Shown piece after piece: positions 12,501 to 21,696 of a stretch of DNA of 64,000 bases. Below the pieces are notes generated by a model. The model was given only the letters and a program-made list of their open reading frames with translations, did no database searches and was not told where the DNA came from. The stretch's first letter is position 1. Every line of letters starts with the position of its first letter. The DNA comes from Cylindrotheca closterium (taxonomy: Eukaryota > Bacillariophyta > Bacillariophyceae > Bacillariales > Bacillariaceae). A program made the translations under genes and the position numbers. The DNA lies in NCBI GenBank assembly GCA_933822405.4, contig CAKOGP040002425.1:1-64000 (forward strand). Reading direction: 5' to 3'.

Positions 12501-13610
12501 GAAAACACTGGAATCGGAAATGTTCTTGCAAACAAAGGTGGTATTATAGTCTCTATGACTTACCAAGACACAAGAATGTCGTTCCTTTCGGCACATTTGG
12601 CTGCTCATGAAGGCGACAACTACTACAAGGCAAGATGTGAAAATGTTTATGCCATACTGAAAGGAGGATCCAAGACGTTCGACATTGCCCGTAAGAATGA
12701 TATCGATGTAGCCCTTTCGAGTCACCATATCTTTGTTTGCGGAGACCTCAACTTCCGCACCAAATTTGATGGCGAGCATACTCATGAAGAGAAGTTCGCG
12801 ATGGCCCAAGATTTAATCAAGGCAGAGGACTGGCATGCACTCTACAGTTACGATGAGCTACATCACGGAGTGAAACGAGATGATCTCTTGGTGAACTTTA
12901 AGACATTGCCTTGTGACTTCAATCCAACATTCAAGGTAAATCGAGTGGAAGGCTATGACTACAAGGATCAGCGCGTTCCGAGCTATACCGACAGAATACT
13001 GTTCAAGTCGGCTCCGAATCTTCCTGATCTTGTGAAGCAATATGCCTATGAACCGTGTGAGGAGTTCATTACCTCTGATCACAAGCCAGTCCGTGGTGCA
13101 TTCTCCCTCATACCAAATGACGTGATCACCCCTCGCTCTGTTGAAGGCAAATTCCGATTGACTTTCAGTCAACTCGAGTGTTCAGATCTTCCGCAAGCTG
13201 ATGTAAGTGGAACTTCGGACCCCTACATCAAGTTTATCTGGGACTCTGTTGACATGGCAGAAGACAGCAAAGCCATCAACTTCAAGTTTTGGCAACGGAA
13301 AGTCAGCTTCCCGAGAACTCCGTACAAAAGCAAGACGTTGAATCCAAAATGGGAAGACAAGACCATGACACTTGTTACTTCAGGTACTGAGATGAATGTA
13401 CATGCCATCCTGTACTTGTCCGTGTACGATTATGATTTCTTTTCAGATGATGACATTCTTGGAAGCCTGCCCCTGAGCATGCAACAGCTCGTAACAATGA
13501 AGCCCCGGGAGTCAACCAAACAAATAATGGTCGATCGCCCACTGGAGAGATGTGGCAGGTTCGCTGGAAGAATCAAGTTCAAGCTTGAAATCTCGCAGTT
13601 GGTGGGCTAG
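9503..13610 (+). CDS. dCache-7TM receptor fused to inositol polyphosphate 5-phosphatase and C2 domain
   Basis: Two exons, 9503-11942 and 12028-13610, flank an 85-bp intron (GTACGT...CAG); the spliced product is 1340 residues. Order: signal peptide (1-31); extracellular region about 35-490 with dCache-type motifs DPRWRGWY (about 296) and GVLAADMEL (about 349); seven hydrophobic segments about 505-750 with class C GPCR hallmarks, CLTRLWVFF...LSPLFIKAYRIY in TM3 and FGDAKALFFA in TM6; an IPPc phosphatase about 803-1175 with GMQEATW, SAHLAAHEGD, GDLNFRTKF, PSYTDRIL and SDHKPVRG; and a C2 domain about 1187-1335. The known metal-binding and catalytic motifs of the 5-phosphatase are all present, so an active enzyme acting on membrane phosphoinositides or inositol phosphates is expected on the cytosolic side. 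The ligand is unknown. Confidence 0.9.
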
Positions 13611-14056
13611 AAAAGTAACCTAATCCTCTATGTTTGATCTTTTGTCCTCCTTCAACTGCGAAGTAATGTCTTCTAGTCATCTATACTTACGAGTACACTA
13701 CACATCCCACGTGGCGCGTTTGTTTCACGATGAAAGAGAATCAATCGTGGGCCGATGTCAAATTACTGCATGGCGGATTGTTCTCCAAAAAAGCGTTTAA
13801 AAAAAGATTTGGATGACCTTGGCTTAGCGTTTCTGTGCAGTTCTACATATGTCCTTTACATTCATCCTTCGTCTCAACGGTAATTTTATATAAGTGACGC
13901 TGTCTCACTGGCTCCTTCGATTAAGGAACGCACCATTCGTCTCAATAATTCTGATATATATAGATTATATATTGTGACAATTACGAATACGCGGGGAATG
14001 ACTGACCCATCAAGATTATATCTCATCACTTTTCCAGTTGACCTTTCCGCACACAT
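13611..14056. other. intergenic, no gene seen
   Basis: A 446-bp spacer between two plus-strand genes, with AT-rich sequence (TATATATAGATTATATA near 13956-13972) ahead of the DUF6824 gene and no coding potential. Confidence 0.5.
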
Positions 14057-15052
14057 ATGAGAGTAGACTTGACACAAACCCCAACAAAATCAACGACCTA
14101 CTGCACATCTGCGAGCGACATGGGCGATGAACTGGATAGAAAGATCGACGCCAGGGACTCAGTCGCACTCAAAGAAAGGTCCACTCGAGTGCTGAAACCA
14201 GGAAAGCTCGATGTTTTGTGTGGACGAGGTGCTCCTATCCAGAGCCATGAAGGGAACGTAAGAATGAGAGAGATTGTTTCCAAGTATGCTCAACGCTACA
14301 TGGAGGCTCGAAAGTATCGCAAGCAGCTCATTGCAGAGGAAGCACTGATGGTTCTAAAGAACACTGACGATAAGAGTCCAGTCAGGTTCCTTCGAAAAGT
14401 CGACAGACAAGATTATTGGGAGGAGGTCGACGACAAGGCTGCAAGCGAAAAAGTTCAGCATACACTTCGAAGCTTTGTGCGGAAGATGGAAGGAGGGAGT
14501 GGTGCGTCGATCGCTTCGGAGGGCAGTGGCTCTTTGAATGACGGGGTTGAAAAGCGCAGGGCTAGTCTTGACAGCTTGTCACAAAGTCATTCTCTTCCAG
14601 CTCGACGAACAAGTCCATTGGATGCGTATGCTACCCACGGAAGCAGTCCACTGATTCACAAATCGTCGCTACTAGCCAGTGGCTTGACTCGAGCAATGGC
14701 TCCACGATACTATGGTGTCCCCCCTGCAGCAACAAGTCAAAGCGCCGCTGAAGCAGAGCTACAACACCGCCTTGCTCTGAGGCAAATGTCGACTGGGGAC
14801 TTGATACGAGTGGTAGCAGCAGAACGAGCCGAGCGACAAGCATTAGCCTTGGAGAATCGTGCTCTAGGGGCATACGTAGCGCCTGCCGCTCGATTCGGAC
14901 AACTAGACTATCAGCAGATGCCTGCACCAGCGGCGAATCTTGCGGTACAAGTCGCTGGAGTAACGGAAACTGCTTCAGCAGAAGGGGAAAGAAAATCACG
15001 GGGTCATCGTAGCCAACAAGACGAGGAGAATCCAAAGAGTAGTAAGCAATGA
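14057..15052 (+). CDS. DUF6824-domain protein, type I (copy 1)
   Basis: A 331-residue single-exon protein. The domain spans about residues 50-150: LDVLCGRGAPIQ, then HEGNVRMR, a basic helix with YMEARKYRKQL, a PVRFLRKV segment, YWEEVDD and a terminal helix ending in VRKM. This GRG...GN...W.EV.D pattern is the DUF6824 signature, common in diatoms and of unknown function. The rest is Ser-rich, except for a conserved C-terminal motif SAAEAELQHR...LIRVVAAER (about 230-258) that recurs in the gene at 17141. The basic helices could bind nucleic acid, but that is inference. An ATG at 14057 is used; a second ATG (residue 22) is also possible. Confidence 0.85.
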   Translation: MRVDLTQTPTKSTTYCTSASDMGDELDRKIDARDSVALKERSTRVLKPGKLDVLCGRGAPIQSHEGNVRMREIVSKYAQRYMEARKYRKQLIAEEALMVLKNTDDKSPVRFLRKVDRQDYWEEVDDKAASEKVQHTLRSFVRKMEGGSGASIASEGSGSLNDGVEKRRASLDSLSQSHSLPARRTSPLDAYATHGSSPLIHKSSLLASGLTRAMAPRYYGVPPAATSQSAAEAELQHRLALRQMSTGDLIRVVAAERAERQALALENRALGAYVAPAARFGQLDYQQMPAPAANLAVQVAGVTETASAEGERKSRGHRSQQDEENPKSSKQ

Positions 15053-15322
15053 TAAGATAACAATTCGCTAGGTCTATTATTATATTCCATTTTAGCTTTG
15101 ACTTGGTTCGATGACTTTGCAAATCGCCGCGGATGCCAGTATCATATTTCGACTGAGGAAAGGGATACATTGGACGATTTCGCTCTTAGAAGCAAAACAA
15201 CCAATCGCATTCGCATCACCAAAGGCCAGCAGACGTTTTGTCTCGATTGCGTTTAGTTGCTCAAAATACCTGAATCAAAGGATCGCAAACCGTGAGACTA
15301 CCAGTCGCTAGCAGAATTTCTG

Positions 15323-16279
15323 TTACAGTTCCGCTTCCTTTCGCTCTTTTACTCGTCTCGATGAATCCTCTTTTTCCTTTTGTATACGGCTTTCTTTCTT
15401 TTTCTGAAAGGCAAAATATTCCTTTCGTTGATATTTGGGATTCTGAAAGAGTGGTTCATAGACCTTTGGTATGTGCTCTGATTTGCTTCCAGCTTGAGTC
15501 GCTTGCACTTTGATTTGTAATACTCCAGTCGAATGTTCCATCTTTTGAGGACCATGAAGTTCAATTCGGACTTCTTGACCAACCTTGGGACAGTCTAAAA
15601 CCTCGTTCAATGGGACATGAAGAAAATGGGATCCTTGTCCGAAAATAGAAGGCGGATCTTCCGCCAGCGCATAAATTGCCGTTTCTAGCGCCTCCTTGAC
15701 TGCTATCGAATTAACCTGAATCGTCCATTGCGTTTCGCCCTTTTTGAAGTTTCGAGTAGCCATCGTCATTTGAAAGGATGACAGAAGCGATACAACATCC
15801 ACGGAAGCAATTTCCTTGCTGGATATGGAGAGCCACGTGTGGGCTCGAGGCACTGTATTCAATCCACGATTACGATGATCACCATCCCCGTAGAATAAAT
15901 CCATTGTTGGAAATAAATGCTGTATTTGTCCATTGCGAATGTGGAGCCCCAAGGCTAATCTTAGGCTTGGATACTGAAGGTCCACAGCCTGCCACAACAC
16001 GGATACTGAAGTTGGGTCGACAAAGCCAACACTCTTATCTGGAATTATTTGGAACTGATTCTTCATTATAGTCCAAGTGGTTGCTGATCCAAAGGCTGTG
16101 GTCGGAACAAACTCAATTTCCGTCTCGTCCAATGGATTCAACATAGTGATTTTGTCGTAATCATCTTGTTGATTTGCTGAATTAAGAGGTTCCGTTTCAA
16201 TGGTTTGTTGAGCGTAGTTGGGCATGATGAAGGTGTAGATGAAAAATAGAGGGAGTATCCAGAGGGCACTTTGCTTCAT
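15323..16279 (-). CDS. secreted or endomembrane protein of unknown function
   Basis: A 318-residue protein counted from the ATG at 16279. A strong signal peptide (residues 1-23, ending NYAQQ) is followed by an apparently soluble domain with alternating beta-like segments (SVLWQAVDLQYPSLRLALGL, WTIQVNSIAVKEALETAIYA). The last 50 residues are very basic and probably helical (QKKKESRIQKEKE). I recognise no family. The gene is convergent with the DUF6824 gene ending at 15052 and divergent from the one starting at 17141. Confidence 0.7.
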   Translation of the reverse strand: MKQSALWILPLFFIYTFIMPNYAQQTIETEPLNSANQQDDYDKITMLNPLDETEIEFVPTTAFGSATTWTIMKNQFQIIPDKSVGFVDPTSVSVLWQAVDLQYPSLRLALGLHIRNGQIQHLFPTMDLFYGDGDHRNRGLNTVPRAHTWLSISSKEIASVDVVSLLSSFQMTMATRNFKKGETQWTIQVNSIAVKEALETAIYALAEDPPSIFGQGSHFLHVPLNEVLDCPKVGQEVRIELHGPQKMEHSTGVLQIKVQATQAGSKSEHIPKVYEPLFQNPKYQRKEYFAFQKKKESRIQKEKEDSSRRVKERKEAEL

Positions 16280-17140
16280 TGCCAATGTGATGGTGCGATG
16301 CCAGATAGCTGAGAAGATTTGATGTTTTGATGATGTCGAAGAATGTTGATGGGATGGTTTTCGTGCATGCGCGCAATCTCAGCGATATATTGAAATGAAA
16401 TGGAAAATGGACGAATGAATGAATCAATCTCAATCAATCTTGAATCAATAGTCTCTCCGCCGTGTGGTGTGACAAACGGTCCGTCGGTCGGTAGTACATC
16501 CCTTTTCTCTTGAAACTTGGTCTCCTCCACTTTCGAAACTGTCTCTTCAAAATTAATTGGCGGGTGGCGAAGCGCGACATTCTTCAGAAGCGCTTTTGGA
16601 ATCTTTTTTTAGCAGTGATTGCGTTTCACATAAGGAGATTGAGAGCAATAGAAAACGTTTTGCCTAGAGAAAAACATTTGTTTGGCCGCATCCTCCCGCT
16701 AAATAGCCTTAAGGGGAGCTCAAAATCAAAAAGTGGACCCGGAGGAGCACTAATGTCAGAAGCGGTCTTCATCCTTTCGCCACTTCCAAACATGACCCAT
16801 AAGTGTCACTTTTTCGGTTTGATTTTCATTTATTGATGTCCTTCTTCCACAATACGAAGCGTAGTTTCAGAAATCTTTGCCATTTGTTTAGACGCCAAAC
16901 ACCATCACTGGCGTGGTCATTAACTACTTTTCTGCGCCATTGCCTCCTTGCAAACGTAATCGAATTCTTGACCGCTTTTTCGATAGCTTGGCATTCAAAA
17001 AGCGACTCAAAACATGAATTTCGCTTTAGCCAAACTTTGCGTCAGTCTTTTTGCAAAAAATAGCGACCGGTACGGTACGCAGTTTCTCATAAAACAATAT
17101 TTCTTTAACACATCCAGCAACAACAACAACAGTACCAACA
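16280..17140. other. divergent promoter interval
   Basis: 861 bp between the start of the secreted-protein gene (minus) and the second DUF6824 gene (plus). Short frames occur on both strands but resemble no protein. The last 40 bp before 17141 are CA/AAC-rich (CAACAACAACAACAG), typical of a 5' leader here. Confidence 0.5.
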
Positions 17141-18202
17141 ATGGTGAGACAAAAGTATCTTTCAACAACCGAAATGGTGACTGGTTTTGAACGCAAAACC
17201 AACAACCCTATTCAGCAAATCACTCCGCAACCCGGAGACTCTCGCGTTTACAGGCCAACAAAGTACGACGTTTTGTGTGGCCGGGGTGCTCCAATTCAGA
17301 ACCATGAAGGCAATGTCCGCATGCGTCGTTTGGTTTCCAGGTATACCAAGCGTTACATGGACTCGCGAAAGTATCGCAAGCAGCTTGTCGCTGAAGAAGC
17401 CGTCCGCAGAGTCAAGAGGGCCGCAAAGGGCGTTACAAGAGCTCGTTTCCTGAGACGTGTTGGTCGCGAAAACTACTGGGAAGAAGTCGATGATCGAATT
17501 GCCAGTGACAAAGTCAGCCATGCCCTTCGCTGTTTTGTTCGCAAGCTTGAAGAGGGCAACGAGACTCTTGTATCTGACAATGAGGATGACAGCAGTGTTG
17601 GTGAGACTGAGAGTGATACTGAAGAAGTTCCTTCTTCTGTCTCTCAAGAATCAAAGGCCCCAACTTCCTCTGTAGTCTCCTCCAGTGCACTTGAGAAGAG
17701 TGCATCTGGAGTCGAGGCCTTGAAGAGGACCAGTCCTATTCATACCCAACCATTGGGTCTGACACAATTCACAGCATCACTTGATCCACTCTTTGGATCT
17801 CACTCAGCCTTTGCCGGCATGCTGCCGCCTTCAAGTTTCCGAAGTGCCTTAGGAGTACCAGGAATGCTGTCACGGTTGGTAACCCCTCCCGTGCCATCTG
17901 GCATCGGCAGCTCGGGCCATCCAATCTCTGCGGCAGAGGCCGAGTTGGACTACCGCATGAAGCTACAACGCTTGTCAACCCGAGGACTCATGGATCTTGT
18001 TGCTGCCGAACGTTCTAGTGGTGCCCCACCAACTGATCCACTTGCAAGCTCTCTCACGAGTAGTGCCTATGCAACTGCTCGCATGGAACAGCAATTGCTC
18101 CACCAACGCATTTTGAACCGTGCTCGCATGGCAGAACTTCTCACCAAGGAACACATGATTGCTGCTGAAGCTGCTGCCGAATCACCAAAAGAAGTAGCCT
18201 AA
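17141..18202 (+). CDS. DUF6824-domain protein, type I (copy 2)
   Basis: A 353-residue single-exon paralogue of the protein at 14057. The domain lies at about 40-142: YDVLCGRGAPIQNHEGN, YMDSRKYRKQL, ARFLRRVGRENYWEEVDD and a terminal CFVRKLEE. A Ser/Glu-rich acidic linker (about 148-180) follows. The C-terminal motif SAAEAELDYR...LMDLVAAER (about 265-292) matches copy 1, so the two share more than the domain itself. Two intact type I copies 2 kb apart on the same strand suggest local duplication. Function is unknown; the basic helices make DNA or RNA binding plausible. Confidence 0.85.
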   Translation: MVRQKYLSTTEMVTGFERKTNNPIQQITPQPGDSRVYRPTKYDVLCGRGAPIQNHEGNVRMRRLVSRYTKRYMDSRKYRKQLVAEEAVRRVKRAAKGVTRARFLRRVGRENYWEEVDDRIASDKVSHALRCFVRKLEEGNETLVSDNEDDSSVGETESDTEEVPSSVSQESKAPTSSVVSSSALEKSASGVEALKRTSPIHTQPLGLTQFTASLDPLFGSHSAFAGMLPPSSFRSALGVPGMLSRLVTPPVPSGIGSSGHPISAAEAELDYRMKLQRLSTRGLMDLVAAERSSGAPPTDPLASSLTSSAYATARMEQQLLHQRILNRARMAELLTKEHMIAAEAAAESPKEVA

Positions 18203-20161
18203 GCAAGAACCAGTCCATGGGAATAACACAAGCATTTTTAAACCACATCTATTAGATATATTTGGCTATGATAGACCGTCGTCGTTACACCATTCATCGC
18301 TGGCTGGTTGCACTACACTAATCATTGCTCTGCATCATCAGTCAAAACAAGCAGGTATCTACGGTAACTACTTGCTTGATTACTTGCTATAGTACTTTAG
18401 CCTTGACCATGCGTTCCGTTCCAGCTTGCAATCCGGTACCCGGGATTACATCTGATTTATTGATACTACCACCTACAGTACCTACCGGTATCGACGCAGC
18501 GTATGCGGTATCTGACCTGAGCAGGAACGAGTTTTTAGGATTCATGGCGGCACCGTACCGGCAACACTGCACAGACCTTAAATGCCAGATAACGTTTGAA
18601 GTCGCCGGGAGAAACGAAAGACCTTTCCTTCGATGGAAGTCTTGCCAAAAAGCGCTATCCCTAAGTCTCTATGAAGTCGTGAGCCACAGCGAATCCACTT
18701 CAAGTTTTCACCGAACCGAGTTTCGAACCCATTGAAAAACGTTAGTACGCATGAAGCTCCTGTGCAGAAGTGGGAGTCCGGAAGGTTTTCTACGTTTAAC
18801 GTTAACACATGAATATATGACACTTGACCAGTTTCGTTTTCCACTTCCGAGGTGCGGCAAAATACCCATGCACTTTTACCACCTGGTAGGCTTTTCTAAT
18901 CCGCTCAAACGGTTCGACTTTCGAGTATTGGCGACAATCTTTTTTTAAAAACCTTGATGGCATTTTCGGTGAGTTCACAATGCGTCGTTTTGTCCATTGG
19001 GAGTGAGTCCAATCGCCCGGGTCCAGTCGGGTTAAACCCGTTCAGGTCGTGCAGTAGCATCAGTCGACGCGGCGGGTTTAGCAGAAGCGTCACAGTAGTC
19101 GTCTAAGTGAGTGGAATGCTCTTGTTATGCTATTGGCATGGCCGTGCCGTACTGGTCGGTTTGATGCAGGTAGTTCGTAAGAGTAGTGCGCCAAATAATA
19201 TCTTGTTCTCTTACTTTTACTGCTGGTAATGTTGGAATATGTTATCTCCGCTCTCCACCACCCCCAGGTCCTGGTAAGTCGTGGTGCTCCAAGGTTCGAC
19301 GATCGCCTGGTACCGTAGAGCGAAGATGAAGAAGATGGGAAAAGGACGATGATCCCAACTTGAAGACACTGTACCGAAAGGATTGCAAAAGAAGAGATCT
19401 TGTGAGAACATTCTTTGAAGATTTAGATTTATGTTCCATTCCTATATTTGTATAATATCGGTCCCACCTCCTGTTTATATATCAACTGGAAACAGGTATC
19501 ATGTTCTGTGGTGTCATAGGATTTGCGCCGCACTGTTATAAAGTCTTTTCAGGTCGCTGTGTTCTTGAGAATAATTGCAACAACGCCCCGACTAAGATGG
19601 CATTTTGGTGCTCAGCTGGACCGGCGGGTCCACCAAGAGTGGGTCCACTCGGGTCAAACTGAGTTCCATTCGATTGAGTCAGCGCAACCATAGTGCACTT
19701 GGTATGGTTTGAGTCATATTAATACTTCCATCATTAAAATGCATTCATCACGATGCATTGCATTGCAATGAGAATTGATGCCAAGAGTGCTGTATTATGC
19801 TGGAATACTATTTTGACAGCACTCTTCCTTGTGGTCCTCCGCCGTTGCTGACGAGAAGATCGCTGGGAGAACAAATAGTGATCACCATAATCTCCGAGAA
19901 TTTCAAATAGATGTCAAGAGACGAGATCTCATGAGATCATTTTCACATTTGTCGATACTGTATTATTCTAACAATAATGGTACCGATCTGATCTGAAGGA
20001 ACGCCATTGGTGTTTCAAACTACTGTAATTATTTTTTTAAAAACGGTGGTTGACTCCTCGACCACGGTTTATGACTCGTTCGATTTTGATAAGATACCAT
20101 TGTTCTTCGTTTCGCATTTCCATCGGCATTTTTCAATTTGGGGCTTTTCAAATATCTCCGG
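18203..20161. other. about 2 kb without a recognisable gene
   Basis: No frame here resembles a protein. The longest (18325-18735) has no domain and an odd composition. Short palindromic words (ACCTACCGGTATC near 18479) and GCGGGTCCA-type words (about 19622-19654) recur. The interval ends at the target-site duplication of a Harbinger-like element. Confidence 0.5.
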
Positions 20162-20164
20162 TAA

Positions 20165-20187
20165 GGCTGTTTCCACGCGAACCGAAA
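20165..20187 (+). repeat. left terminal inverted repeat of Harbinger-like element
   Basis: Begins GGCTGTTTCCACGCGAACCG and matches the reverse complement of the right end at 22 of 23 positions. It is preceded by TAA at 20162-20164, the 3-bp target-site duplication. Confidence 0.85.
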
Positions 20188-20466
20188 ACCGAGTGTTTTG
20201 GGTCTTTTTCGTTTCTCGGTTTTCGGTTTCGTAAAAAAAACACGTCCACACGAACATTTTCCCTCCAAAACTGAGTCGGCGGCCGGATTTCGGTTGGTCG
20301 GCGGCCGAATATTTGGGCAATATCTCGGCGCCGAAAACCGACAGCCGGATTTTGCCTGTCTCAGCCGAATCTTCCACAACCATTGTAATGCGTAGGTTCT
20401 GACACAACCAAGTGCCTCCAACACCACATATCAAGCAATCTACTGGATTCCAACAACATCGACAAT

Positions 20467-20679
20467 ATGGACCACTCGTCCTACCAACCTATGAGCTTGA
20501 ATAGTGATGATGGCAGCAGTACAACCAGTGGTAGCGACAGTACTAGCAACAGCAACAGCAGTCGCGACTCCAACAGCAGATCTTTGAGTGATGGCAGTCA
20601 GGACTTAAGCAAGACCTCCATTGGCACCTTTGAGGCACCCTTCCAATTTGAATTTGATATTGGTTTTGATTTCTTCTAA
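20467..20679 (+). CDS. short Ser-rich frame inside the Harbinger-like element
   Basis: A 70-residue frame from an ATG, almost entirely Ser/Asp/Asn/Thr, ending FDIGFDFF. It lies about 300 bp inside the left end. It could be the N-terminal part of the element's transposase, separated by a stop and frame change from the frame at 20771, or a chance frame. No clear intron joins the two; the only candidate is too short (about 37 bp). Confidence 0.3.
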   Translation: MDHSSYQPMSLNSDDGSSTTSGSDSTSNSNSSRDSNSRSLSDGSQDLSKTSIGTFEAPFQFEFDIGFDFF

Positions 20680-20770
20680 GACTTTGACCTCAATTTGAGG
20701 ATCTTTCCGCAATTGTGTCATTGATGGTGAGGGTTCGTCCCAAGGCGATTCGTCAGTATCATCAGTGGAC

Positions 20771-21109
20771 ATGAGGGGACGGGGCCCAAGAGCGCCAAGA
20801 GTCAAAAAGGATGTCTACAACTCTCCATTTTACAATTTCTACAACAGGAATTCCGACGACCACCATCAGCATAGAAACGAAGATGCTATTGCAGCTATTG
20901 ATTCAGTTTGGGACAAAGACAGCACTCGTGCTAAAAGGTTTCGACGAAGGTTTGGCATTCCCTACAGCTACTTTGATCAAGTCGACAATGATTGGAATAG
21001 AAGTGGTGAATACAGGGAAGAAAAGAGTAGGAGTAGAAGAGCAAGAATTGACATCCGAATTTTTATTATGGAAATAGAAATAGCACGACATAAAACTAAT
21101 GTATTTTGA
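20771..21109 (+). pseudogene. Harbinger transposase N-terminal fragment
   Basis: A frame of about 112 residues from an ATG at 20771. It contains NSPFYNFYN and then KRFRRRFGIPYSYFDQV, which matches the pattern found just ahead of the DDE domain in Harbinger (DDE_Tnp_4) transposases (FRRRFR.P...F..L). It stops at 21109 with no DDE domain, so it is a truncated transposase relic. The frame extends upstream to 20699 without an ATG, which suggests a lost or altered 5' part. Confidence 0.5.
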
Positions 21110-21373
21110 CTTTGGCCTAACTATAAATATGAATAGCCTTTCTCACGCGTTAAATTTGTAGCCTTCGTTTAGATTAAAACTTTTGTGCGGTAAAATATTT
21201 CATGTCTGTTCTAGACCAATGAAAGTGGTTGAAAAATGTCAGTTTCTGATTGGCTGAGGCGGGTAGAATCCGTATGCCGAATTTCGTTTTTGCGTGGAAA
21301 CGTGTTTTTTACCCATCTGATTTTCCAAAACCGAAAATCTCTGGCTGGATTTGGCATCTTTTCGGTTTTCGAA

Positions 21374-21396
21374 ATTCGGTTCGCATGGAAACAGCC
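21374..21396 (-). repeat. right terminal inverted repeat of Harbinger-like element
   Basis: Reads GGCTGTTTCCATGCGAACCG on the minus strand, with one mismatch to the left end. It is followed by TAA at 21397-21399. Confidence 0.85.
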
Positions 21397-21696
21397 TAAT
21401 GGCAGGCCATTCCTACTTGTGTTTACTTATTTCGCTACGCCACTGCATTGCTTGCGCGTGAGCAACAGCGAACGAGAATCCTGAGCGATGGATGGTGCCG
21501 AGCAACCAAGTGTGGCCCCGTAGACACCTGGTACATTTTCACGCAAAGGCGAATGTTACGAGGCCGAATTTGCAACCTTTTGTCGTCGCTCCGCCAGCAA
21601 CGTTGTAAGAGATTTGATTGCACAAGCATCTCAATTGATCTCCCCGATACTATCAAACACTACCACCAAACGAAACACACAAACAAACTGTGTAAG

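Larger units (their letters stand above)
20165..21396. mobile_element. non-autonomous PIF/Harbinger-like DNA transposon
   Basis: A 1232-bp element with terminal inverted repeats starting GGCTGTTTCCA, flanked by TAA on both sides (20162-20164 and 21397-21399). The 3-bp TWA-type duplication is characteristic of PIF/Harbinger. Subterminal regions are rich in TTTCGGTTTTCGG-like words on both strands. Inside are two plus-strand frames, one with a transposase-N-terminus-like segment, but no DDE catalytic domain. It therefore cannot move on its own. It ends 300 bp before the start codon of the DUF6824 gene at 21697 and may contribute to that promoter. Confidence 0.8.

Noticed and set aside
18325..18735. 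136-codon plus-strand frame
   Set aside because: No similarity to any family, no flanking gene structure and overlapping frames on the other strand.
18719..18740. GGGTTCGAAAC sequence resembling a tRNA T-arm
   Set aside because: The flanking bases do not form the 5-bp stem and no D-arm or anticodon arm is found at the right spacing.
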